The translations under genes and the position numbers were made by a program. Source: Auanema rhodensis (Eukaryota; Nematoda; Chromadorea; Rhabditida; Rhabditidae). Taken from it: DNA of 64,000 nt. Under the pieces are notes generated by a model. It saw only the letters and a list, made by a program, of their open reading frames with translations. It made no database searches and was not told the DNA's origin. The stretch spans positions 11,284,001-11,348,000 of the forward strand of contig OZ059898.1 in assembly GCA_964057225.1 (NCBI GenBank), written 5' to 3'. Positions within the stretch are counted from its first letter, which is position 1. Each line of letters starts with the position of its first letter. Of this stretch, positions 26,924 through 35,898 are shown piece after piece.

Positions 26924-29900
26924 GCAGTCATGTCCGAGTGGTTAAGGAGATTGACTAGAAATCAATTGGGCTCTGCCCGCGTAGGTTCGAATCCTGCTGA
27001 CTGCGAATATTTTGCATGAGAAATCAATTTTTTGATCCCTTTTGATCTTATTCCAAAAAGTACGAGATCATTGCGTCTATCACTTGAACTGTGAAGTATA
27101 TTCCCTCTACAAGCAGTCATGTCCGAGTGGTTAAGGAGATTGACTAGAAATCAATTGGGCTCTGCCCGCGTAGGTTCGAATCCTGCTGACTGCGAATATT
27201 TTGCATGAGAAATCAACTTTTTGATCCCATTTGATCTAATTCCAATAAGTACGAGAACATTGCGTCTATCACTTTAACTGTAAAGTATATTCCTTCTACA
27301 AGCAGTCATGTCCGAGTGGTTAAGGAGATTGACTAGAAATCAATTGGGCTCTGCCCGCGTAGGTTCGAATCCTGCTGACTGCGAATATTTTGCATGAGAA
27401 ATCCATTTTTTGATCCTTTTTGATCTAATTCCAATAAGTACGAGATCCTTGCGTCTATCACTTTAACTGTAAAGTATATTCCTTCTACAAGCAGTCATGT
27501 CCGAGTGGTTAAGGAGATTGACTAGAAATCAATTGGGCTCTGCCCGCGTAGGTTCGAATCCTGCTGACTGCGAATATTTTGCATGAGAAATCCATTTTTT
27601 GATCCTTTTTGATCTAATTCCAATAAGTACGAGATCATTGCGTCTATCACTTTAACTGTAAAGTATATTCCCTCTACAAGCAGTCATGTCCGAGTGGTTA
27701 AGGAGATTGACTAGAAATCAATTGGGCTCTGCCCGCGTAGGTTCGAATCCTGCTGACTGCGAATATTTTGCATGAGAAATCCATTTTTTGATCCTTTTTG
27801 ATCTAATTCCAATAAGTACGAGATCATTGCGTCTATCACTTTAACTGTAAAGTATATTCCCTCTACAAGCAGTCATGTCCGAGTGGTTAAGGAGATTGAC
27901 TAGAAATCAATTGGGCTCTGCCCGCGTAGGTTCGAATCCTGCTGACTGCGAATATTTTGCATGAGAAATCCATTTTTTGATCCTTTTTGATCTAATTCCA
28001 ATAAGTACGAGATCATGGCGTCTATCACTTTAACTGTAAAGTATATTCCTTCTACAAGCAGTCATGTCCGAGTGGTTAAGGAGATTGACTAGAAATCAAT
28101 TGGGCTCTGCCCGCGTAGGTTCGAATCCTGCTGACTGCGAATATTTTGCATGAGAAATCCATTTTTTGATCCTTTTTGATCTAATTCCAATAAGTACGAG
28201 ATCATTGCGTCTATCACTTTAACTGTAAAGTATATTCCCTCTACAAGCAGTCATGTCCGAGTGGTTAAGGAGATTGACTAGAAATCAATTGGGCTCTGCC
28301 CGCGTAGGTTCGAATCCTGCTGACTGCGAATATTTTGCATGAGAAATCAACTTTTTGATCCCATTTGATCTAATTCCAATAAGTACGAGAACATTGCGTC
28401 TATCACTTTAACTGTAAAGTATATTCCTTCTACAAGCAGTCATGTCCGAGTGGTTAAGGAGATTGACTAGAAATCAATTGGGCTCTGCCCGCGTAGGTTC
28501 GAATCCTGCTGACTGCGAATATTTTGCATGAGAAATCAATTTTTTGATCCTTTTTGATCTAATTCCAATAAGTACGAGATCATGGCGTCTATCACTTTAA
28601 CTGTAAAGTATATTCCTTCTACAAGCAGTCATGTCCGAGTGGTTAAGGAGATTGACTAGAAATCAATTGGGCTCTGCCCGCGTAGGTTCGAATCCTGCTG
28701 ACTGCGAATATTTTGCATGAGAAATGAATTTTTTGATCCCTTTTGATCTTATTCCAAAAAGTACGAGATCATTGCGTCTATCACTTGAACTGTGAAGTAT
28801 ATTCCTTCTACAAGCAGTCATGTCCGAGTGGTTAAGGAGATTGACTAGAAATCAATTGGGCTCTGCCCGCGTAGGTTCGAATCCTGCTGACTGCGAATAT
28901 TTTGCATGAGAAATCAATTTTTTGATCCTTTTTGATCTAATTCCAATAAGTACGAGATCATTGCGTCTATCACTTTAACTGTAAAGTATATTCCCTCTAC
29001 AAGCAGTCATGTCCGAGTGGTTAAGGAGATTGACTAGAAATCAATTGGGCTCTGCCCGCGTAGGTTCGAATCCTGCTGACTGCGAATATTTTGCATGAGA
29101 AATCAACTTTTTGATCCCATTTGATCTAATTCCAATAAGTACGAGAACATTGCGTCTATCACTTTAACTGTAAAGTATATTCCTTCTACAAGCAGTCATG
29201 TCCGAGTGGTTAAGGAGATTGACTAGAAATCAATTGGGCTCTGCCCGCGTAGGTTCGAATCCTGCTGACTGCGAATATTTTGCATGAGAAATCCATTTTT
29301 TGATCCTTTTTGATCTAATTCCAATAAGTACGAGATCATTGCGTCTATCACTTTAACTGTAAAGTATATTCCCTCTACAAGCAGTCATGTCCGAGTGGTT
29401 AAGGAGATTGACTAGAAATCAATTGGGCTCTGCCCGCGTAGGTTCGAATCCTGCTGACTGCGAATATTTTGCATGAGAAATCCATTTTTTGATCCTTTTT
29501 GATCTAATTCCAATAAGTACGAGATCATGGCGTCTATCACTTTAACTGTAAAGTATATTCCTTCTACAAGCAGTCATGTCCGAGTGGTTAAGGAGATTGA
29601 CTAGAAATCAATTGGGCTCTGCCCGCGTAGGTTCGAATCCTGCTGACTGCGAATATTTTGCATGAGAAATCCATTTTTTGATCCTTTTTGATCTAATTCC
29701 AATAAGTACGAGATCATTGCGTCTATCACTTTAACTGTAAAGTATATTCCCTCTACAAGCAGTCATGTCCGAGTGGTTAAGGAGATTGACTAGAAATCAA
29801 TTGGGCTCTGCCCGCGTAGGTTCGAATCCTGCTGACTGCGAATATTTTGCATGAGAAATCAACTTTTTGATCCCATTTGATCTAATTCCAATAAGTACGA

Positions 29901-32297
29901 GAACATTGCGTCTATCACTTTAACTGTAAAGTATATTCCTTCTACAAGCAGTCATGTCCGAGTGGTTAAGGAGATTGACTAGAAATCAATTGGGCTCTGC
30001 CCGCGTAGGTTCGAATCCTGCTGACTGCGAATATTTTGCATGAGAAATCCATTTTTTGATCCTTTTTGATCTAATTCCAATAAGTACGAGATCCTTGCGT
30101 CTATCACTTGAACTGTGAAGTATATTCCTTCTACAAGCAGTCATGTCCGAGTGGTTAAGGAGATTGACTAGAAATCAATTGGGCTCTGCCCGCGTAGGTT
30201 CGAATCCTGCTGACTGCGAATATTTTGCATGAGAAATCAATTTTTTGATCCTTTTTGATCTAATTCCAATAAGTACGAGATCATGGCGTCTATCACTTTA
30301 ACTGTAAAGTATATTCCTTCTACAAGCAGTCATGTCCGAGTGGTTAAGGAGATTGACTAGAAATCAATTGGGCTCTGCCCGCGTAGGTTCGAATCCTGCT
30401 GACTGCGAATATTTTGCATGAGAAATGAATTTTTTGATCCCTTTTGATCTTATTCCAAAAAGTACGAGATCATTGCGTCTATCACTTGAACTGTGAAGTA
30501 TATTCCTTCTACAAGCAGTCATGTCCGAGTGGTTAAGGAGATTGACTAGAAATCAATTGGGCTCTGCCCGCGTAGGTTCGAATCCTGCTGACTGCGAATA
30601 TTTTGCATGAGAAATCAATTTTTTGATCCTTTTTGATCTAATTCCAATAAGTACGAGATCATTGCGTCTATCACTTTAACTGTAAAGTATATTCCCTCTA
30701 CAAGCAGTCATGTCCGAGTGGTTAAGGAGATTGACTAGAAATCAATTGGGCTCTGCCCGCGTAGGTTCGAATCCTGCTGACTGCGAATATTTTGCATGAG
30801 AAATCAACTTTTTGATCCCATTTGATCTAATTCCAATAAGTACGAGAACATTGCGTCTATCACTTTAACTGTAAAGTATATTCCTTCTACAAGCAGTCAT
30901 GTCCGAGTGGTTAAGGAGATTGACTAGAAATCAATTGGGCTCTGCCCGCGTAGGTTCGAATCCTGCTGACTGCGAATATTTTGCATGAGAAATCAATTTT
31001 TTGATCCTTTTTGATCTAATTCCAATAAGTACGAGATCATTGCGTCTATCACTTTAACTGTAAAGTATATTCCCTCTACAAGCAGTCATGTCCGAGTGGT
31101 TAAGGAGATTGACTAGAAATCAATTGGGCTCTGCCCGCGTAGGTTCGAATCCTGCTGACTGCGAATATTTTGCATGAGAAATCCATTTTTTGATCCTTTT
31201 TGATCTAATTCCAATAAGTACGAGATCATTGCGTCTATCACTTTAACTGTAAAGTATATTCCCTCTACAAGCAGTCATGTCCGAGTGGTTAAGGAGATTG
31301 ACTAGAAATCAATTGGGCTCTGCCCGCGTAGGTTCGAATCCTGCTGACTGCGAATATTTTGCATGAGAAATCAATTTTTTGATCCTTTTTGATCTAATTC
31401 CAATAAGTACGAGATCATTGCGTCTATCACTTTAACTGTAAAGTATATTCCCTCTACAAGCAGTCATGTCCGAGTGGTTAAGGAGATTGACTAGAAATCA
31501 ATTGGGCTCTGCCCGCGTAGGTTCGAATCCTGCTGACTGCGAATATTTTGCATGAGAAATCCATTTTTTGATCCTTTTTGATCTAATTCCAATAAGTACG
31601 AGAACATTGCGTCTATCACTTTAACTGTAAAGTATATTCCTTCTACAAGCAGTCATGTCCGAGTGGTTAAGGAGATTGACTAGAAATCAATTGGGCTCTG
31701 CCCGCGTAGGTTCGAATCCTGCTGACTGCGAATATTTTGCATGAGAAATCCATTTTTTGATCCTTTTTGATCTAATTCCAATAAGTACGAGATCATGGCG
31801 TCTATCACTTTAACTGTAAAGTATATTCCCTCTACAAGCAGTCATGTCCGAGTGGTTAAGGAGATTGACTAGAAATCAATTGGGCTCTGCCCGCGTAGGT
31901 TCGAATCCTGCTGACTGCGAATATTTTGCATGAGAAATCCATTTTTTGATCCTTTTTGATCTAATTCCAATAAGTACGAGATCATGGCGTCTATCACTTT
32001 AACTGTAAAGTATATTCCTTCTACAAGCAGTCATGTCCGAGTGGTTAAGGAGATTGACTAGAAATCAATTGGGCTCTGCCCGCGTAGGTTCGAATCGTGC
32101 TGACTGCGAATATTTTGCATGAGAAATCAACTTTTTGATCACATTTGATCTAATTCCAATAAGTACGAGATCATTGCGTCTATCACTTTAACTGTAAAGT
32201 ATATTCCTTCTACAAGCAGTCATGTCCGAGTGGTTAAGGAGATTGACTAGAAATCAATTGGGCTCTGCCCGCGTAGGTTCGAATCCTGCTGACTGCG
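26924..32297 (+). tRNA. 29 tandem tRNA-Ser(AGA) genes, one per 189 bp
   Basis: Twenty-nine 82-nt genes start at 26924 + 189n (n = 0-28; the last is 32216-32297) and read on the + strand. Each folds as a class II tRNA. The acceptor stem is GCAGTCA/TGACTGC with discriminator G82. The D stem is TCC/GGA, the anticodon stem ATTGA/TCAAT with loop CTAGAAA (anticodon AGA at 34-36), the long variable arm GGGC-TCT-GCCC, and the T stem GTAGG/CCTGC with loop TTCGAAT. The long variable arm and AGA anticodon identify serine. A-box and B-box promoters are intact. A TTTT run 6 nt past the gene (AATATTTT) can terminate Pol III, and a TATA-like GTATATTCC lies about 20 bp upstream. There is no intron and CCA is not encoded. 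By eye, 28 of the 29 genes are identical, so they look functional. Confidence 0.96.
32027..32108 (+). tRNA. tRNA-Ser(AGA) variant, C71G
   Basis: The only + strand full copy I see that differs in the gene: C71 is G, breaking the G61-C71 T-stem pair. The same change recurs in six - strand copies (starting 39231, 48959, 51227, 52172, 53495 and 54440). Confidence 0.85.
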
Positions 32298-32404
32298 AAT
32301 ATTTTGCATGAGAAATCAATTTTTTGATCCTTTTTGATCTAATTCCAATAAGTACGAGATCATGGCGTCTATCACTTTAACTGTAAAGTATATTCCTTCT
32401 GCAA

Positions 32405-32469
32405 GCAGTCATGTCCGAGTGGTTAAGGAGATTGACTAGAAATCAATTGGGCTCTGCCCGCGTAGGTTC
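32405..32469 (+). pseudogene. 5' part of tRNA-Ser cut by MULE copy 1
   Basis: Nucleotides 1-65 of the tRNA, ending in the T loop where the transposon begins. The last nine bases (CGTAGGTTC) recur on the far side of the element. Confidence 0.93.
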
Positions 32470-32818
32470 GGGGTGGCGGACGTTTCGTCGTCTCTAGTTT
32501 GTGAACTAGTTCAGGCTGATCATTAGAGGGCAAACTTTATGATAATGTGCTGACAAGTGCCAGTGTTCATGTAACTCGGGGTGCTATTAAAGCTATAAAT
32601 CTATAGAATTCAGTTATAAGTGGCTACATACCTTGAAGTGCCATCAAAATATAAATTGAAAAAAGCAGAAATTAAAATAAACATACAGTTCTATCAACCA
32701 GGCTATCATCAAACAGTTTCAAGTCAACAGTTACGTGAGTTCATAGTAATAGTTGTTAGTTTATCTTTTCTTTCGATAAGTTTGCTTATTCACACTTTCT
32801 CATCTTTTCTCGTTCATC

Positions 32819-34885
32819 ATGATTTTTCCTTCTACTTTCTGTCCATTTTCTCTGATGATTAACGCTCAGGGTAAATCTGTTCTTGTTTCTCAGCCTTTTG
32901 ATAATGTTCCTTCGGAGAACATAACTATCTTTTTTAATAATTCTTCGGTAAATACTCAGAATCTTGAAGTTTATTCAAATGATGTAACTTCACTCTCATT
33001 TTTGAATTTCACTCTTCCATCTTTTAATATCCCTCCATTGAGGCAGCAAAATGTTAATTTTGCTTCTGCTCTTTCTCTAGCAAATTCATCTGCGGCATCT
33101 TCTTCAGTTGAATCTGTTGCTACAGTTACTGTTCCTACTGTCAACAGCGTTCCACTGTTCTCTTCTTCTACTTCACATCTTTCTATTCAGCCTTCTTCTT
33201 CTTCTTCTGCCGTTCATTCTTCACCGTCATCTTCTCTTTCTTCTTCTCCTCCTTCTGTTTCCTCTCCTTCTTTACCTGTTCTCTCTCCTTCTTCTTCTGT
33301 TCCCTCTCCTTCTTCTTCTGTTCCCTCTCCTTCTTCTTCTGTTCCCTCTCCTTCTTCTTCTGTTCCCTCTCCTTCTTCTTCATTTTCTTCGCAATCTGCA
33401 AATCCTAACTCATACGCCGCTCTCATTGCGCCTTCTAAGCAGGGTGTACACCCCTGTTTAGAATATAAATTTGAAAACTTGCTGTATCGCTACCAATTCA
33501 GTAGTAAAAGTTCTCAAAAAGCTTATTCTATTTATCGTTGCACAGGTTGTAAACATTTGGGTAAATACACTTCTATCAAAGTAGAAAATAATGTATTTCT
33601 CGAAAATCCTATTGCTCAAAACTATCATTGTGATCCATTTTTGTTTTCTATTAACAAATGCAAAAATATCACATACTCTCTAACTCAGAATATCAAAAGT
33701 TCAGACTCATGTTTTGAGATGAAAGCATATTCCTTATTTGTCAATGAAATAAAAAAAATATTTCATGAATCTGAGTTAGAAGAGCATGAAAAGCAAGAAG
33801 TTACCTCTGCTTGGTTTCATGGTGGCTATGACAGTAGACGTAGAGCTATTACAAGGGCTTTAAGTTCTCGTAAAGACTTAAGAACATCCATGACCAATGT
33901 TCCTCTGTCTCTGTCTAAAACTATCAATGGTCGTACGTTCTTGCATTTTCATGACAGCGAGTTTCATTTGTATTTCGATACATTTTGTTTGGAACTAGCT
34001 GTTCAGCATGGTTTAACTCATTTGCTTGGGGACGGTTGTTTCAAATACCAGCCTTTGGATATGGAACAAACATATACCATCATGGGCGGTTGCAGAAATG
34101 GAACAACTGTACCTCTTTTCTATTCCATTTTAAAAAATAAGAGTAGGTTCACTTATAGAAGGCTTCTTCAACATATTGCACTAGCTCTCTCCAACGTTGG
34201 TTGCATAGTTGAAAACCTTATTTTTATCTGTGATTTTGAGATCGCTGTAATAAGGGAAGCTGAAACTATTTTTAATTCTGTTCAAGGATGTGCATTTCAT
34301 TATGCTCAGAGCTTGAACAGACGGTCTCTTCAACTGGGTTTGACACAAGCAGAGAAGCAATCCATTGAAATCAAACAATGGCATGGTCGGCTGCTGGGCT
34401 TGCTCTTCCTTCAAACTGATCTTATCTCACGGTCCGGGTTACTCAATTCTCCTGTTTCTTCTGATCATCCATCATATTCTTCTTGTCTTCAAATGATCAG
34501 TTATGTGAATGAAACATGGATTGAAGGACCTTTGCGACATTATTGGAACAAATGGGACATAAAACAGTTTCGTACATCTAATAATGTTGAATCTTTTCAC
34601 CGTAAAATGAAGACTATTTTATCTTGCTCTCATCCTCCTCTTTCTGAATTAATTACTTTTTTTCATGGTGAAAATTTGATGGCTAATCATGTCCTGATCG
34701 CTTTGTCATCGAATGTTGAGCCTGCCAGGAAAAAAAGAAAAAACGTAATTGAGAGGCAACAACGGATTGAGGTTCAGTTTGAAAACTTTAGGAGCATCTC
34801 CAATAACCGACTGCCTAATCAGCAAGAAATAATAGCATATGTCGAGGAGATGGCGAAGTTTAACACCAGAAAATCTTATTTTTGA
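32819..34885 (+). CDS. MULE transposase, copy 1 (688 aa)
   Basis: Transposase of the Mutator-like family, expected to cut and reinsert the element through its inverted repeats. The N-terminal third is serine-rich (residues about 90-195) and includes four copies of a seven-residue SSSVPSP repeat. A FLYWCH-like zinc-binding segment follows (about 213-272: YRYQF, CTGCKHLGKY, NYHCDP). The MULE catalytic core has D405 (LLGDGCFKYQP), D472 (FICDFEIAVIREAE) followed by GCAFHYAQ, and E591 (SNNVESFH), giving a DDE triad. The C-terminus is basic (ARKKRKN). The reading frame is uninterrupted, so the element could be active. The start at 32819 is the first ATG; M15 (32861) is an alternative. A GTGAGT donor near 32735 and an acceptor at 32864-32870 suggest that a 5' intron may remove the first ATG. 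Confidence 0.9.
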   Translation: MIFPSTFCPFSLMINAQGKSVLVSQPFDNVPSENITIFFNNSSVNTQNLEVYSNDVTSLSFLNFTLPSFNIPPLRQQNVNFASALSLANSSAASSSVESVATVTVPTVNSVPLFSSSTSHLSIQPSSSSSAVHSSPSSSLSSSPPSVSSPSLPVLSPSSSVPSPSSSVPSPSSSVPSPSSSVPSPSSSFSSQSANPNSYAALIAPSKQGVHPCLEYKFENLLYRYQFSSKSSQKAYSIYRCTGCKHLGKYTSIKVENNVFLENPIAQNYHCDPFLFSINKCKNITYSLTQNIKSSDSCFEMKAYSLFVNEIKKIFHESELEEHEKQEVTSAWFHGGYDSRRRAITRALSSRKDLRTSMTNVPLSLSKTINGRTFLHFHDSEFHLYFDTFCLELAVQHGLTHLLGDGCFKYQPLDMEQTYTIMGGCRNGTTVPLFYSILKNKSRFTYRRLLQHIALALSNVGCIVENLIFICDFEIAVIREAETIFNSVQGCAFHYAQSLNRRSLQLGLTQAEKQSIEIKQWHGRLLGLLFLQTDLISRSGLLNSPVSSDHPSYSSCLQMISYVNETWIEGPLRHYWNKWDIKQFRTSNNVESFHRKMKTILSCSHPPLSELITFFHGENLMANHVLIALSSNVEPARKKRKNVIERQQRIEVQFENFRSISNNRLPNQQEIIAYVEEMAKFNTRKSYF
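33285..33381 (+). repeat. 21-bp coding minisatellite in the transposase
   Basis: Repeats of TCTCCTTCTTCTTCTGTTCC(C) encode SPSSSVP. Copy 1 has one unit more than copy 2, which accounts for the 688- versus 681-residue difference. Confidence 0.9.
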
Positions 34886-35133
34886 ATCATTTAACTTGAA
34901 AAACTAAACTCTAATAAATTTTTTGAACCATATCTTTTTTTTCTAACACAAAAACCTCCTTGCCGTTTAGATTGAAAACCTTGATTTTTTATGAACTGTT
35001 TAAGTTTTTGGGTAATTTTTAGAAGTCTAAACGACCAAAAACTGAGAGTACAACACGTGTGGTATAATTTACGACCGTTATGTTTGCTGGGGAGAGGTTG
35101 TAAAAATAGGAGACGACGAAACGTCTCTGCCCG

Positions 35134-35159
35134 CGTAGGTTCGAATCCTGCTGACTGCG
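35134..35159 (+). pseudogene. 3' part of tRNA-Ser after MULE copy 1
   Basis: Nucleotides 57-82 of the tRNA (T arm and 3' acceptor strand). Together with 32405-32469 it makes one gene split by the transposon, with nucleotides 57-65 duplicated. Confidence 0.92.
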
Positions 35160-35266
35160 AATATTTTGCATGAGAAATCAACTTTTTGATCCCATTTGAT
35201 CTAATTTCAATAAGTACGAGATCATTGCGTCTATCACTTTAACTGTAAAGTATATTCCTTCTACAA

Positions 35267-35726
35267 GCAGTCATGTCCGAGTGGTTAAGGAGATTGACTA
35301 GAAATCAATTGGGCTCTGCCCGCGTAGGTTCGAATCCTGCTGACTGCGAATATTTTGCATGATAAATCAATTTTTTGATGCTTTTTGATCTAATTCCTAT
35401 ATGTACGAAATCATTGCGTCTATCACTTTAACTGTAAAGTATATTCCTTCTACAAGCAGTCATGTCCGAGTGGTTAAGGAGATTGACTAGAAATCAATTG
35501 GGCTCTGCCCGCGTAGGTTCGAATCCTGCTGACTGCGAATATTTTGCATGATAAATCAATTTTTTGATCCTTTTTGATCTTATTCCAAAAAGTACGAGAT
35601 CATTGCGTCTATCACTTGAACTGTATAGTATATTCCTTCTACAAGCAGTCATGTCCGAGTGGTTAAGGAGATTGACTAGAAATCAATTGGGCTCTGCCCG
35701 CGTAGGTTCGAATCCTGCTGACTGCG
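35267..35726 (+). tRNA. Three tRNA-Ser(AGA) genes between the MULEs
   Basis: Full-length consensus genes at 35267-35348, 35456-35537 and 35645-35726, with anticodon AGA and the TTTT terminator. The spacers here carry changes (CATGATAAATC, CTATATGTACG) that are otherwise found in inverted form in the - strand block beyond MULE copy 2. Confidence 0.95.
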
Positions 35727-35833
35727 AATATTTTGCATGAGAAATCAATTTTTTGATCCTTTTTGATCTAATTCCAATAAGTACGAGATCATGGCGTCTA
35801 TCACTTTAACTGTAAAGTATATTCCTTCTGCAA

Positions 35834-35898
35834 GCAGTCATGTCCGAGTGGTTAAGGAGATTGACTAGAAATCAATTGGGCTCTGCCCGCGTAGGTTC
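35834..35898 (+). pseudogene. 5' part of tRNA-Ser cut by MULE copy 2
   Basis: Nucleotides 1-65, broken at the same base as the gene left of copy 1. The two are most simply one break copied by segmental duplication. Confidence 0.92.

Larger units (their letters stand above)
26880..32469 (+). repeat. 189-bp tandem repeat block A (+)
   Basis: Thirty units, each an 82-bp tRNA-Ser gene plus a 107-bp spacer. The spacer begins AATATTTTGCATGAGAAATC and ends GTATATTCCTTCTACAA just before the gene. Every unit is exactly 189 bp, so starts fall at 26924 + 189n. Spacer variants (ATTCCCTC or ATTCCTTC; CCATTTTTTG or CAACTTTTTG) recur in a pattern with a larger period: rare variants after the genes at 28625 and 30326 are 1,701 bp (nine units) apart. 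The last unit is cut by a MULE element at 32469/32470. Confidence 0.97.
32470..35133 (+). mobile_element. MULE (Mutator-like) DNA transposon, copy 1
   Basis: A 2.66-kb element with one transposase ORF, inserted in a tRNA-Ser gene. The left terminal inverted repeat starts GGGGT and contains GACGTTTCGTCGTCTC (32479-32494). The inverted copy of that core is at 35110-35127. CGTAGGTTC lies on both sides (32461-32469 and 35134-35142), which fits the 9-bp target duplication usual for MULEs. The last six bases of the right end read TGCCCG instead of the expected AGACCCC seen in copy 2. They match the neighbouring tRNA sequence, so this end appears to have been overwritten or repaired. Confidence 0.88.
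35134..35898 (+). repeat. 189-bp tandem repeat block B (+)
   Basis: A short stretch of the array between the two MULE copies: one 3' fragment, three full units and one 5' fragment, all kept in 189-bp phase. Its last spacer carries CCTTCTGCAAG, a variant also found directly left of MULE copy 1. This marks the segment as part of a 3,429-bp duplication. Confidence 0.93.

Noticed and set aside
32620..32862. 80-codon frame just before the MULE transposase
   Set aside because: It begins with GTG, not ATG, and crosses a likely 5' intron (GTGAGT near 32735 to CGCTCAG at 32864-32870). It looks like leader sequence.
33108..33461. Leucine-rich and lysine/glutamate-rich ORFs over the transposase (both copies)
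   Set aside because: They are other-frame shadows of the TCT/TTC-rich serine repeat in the MULE transposase.
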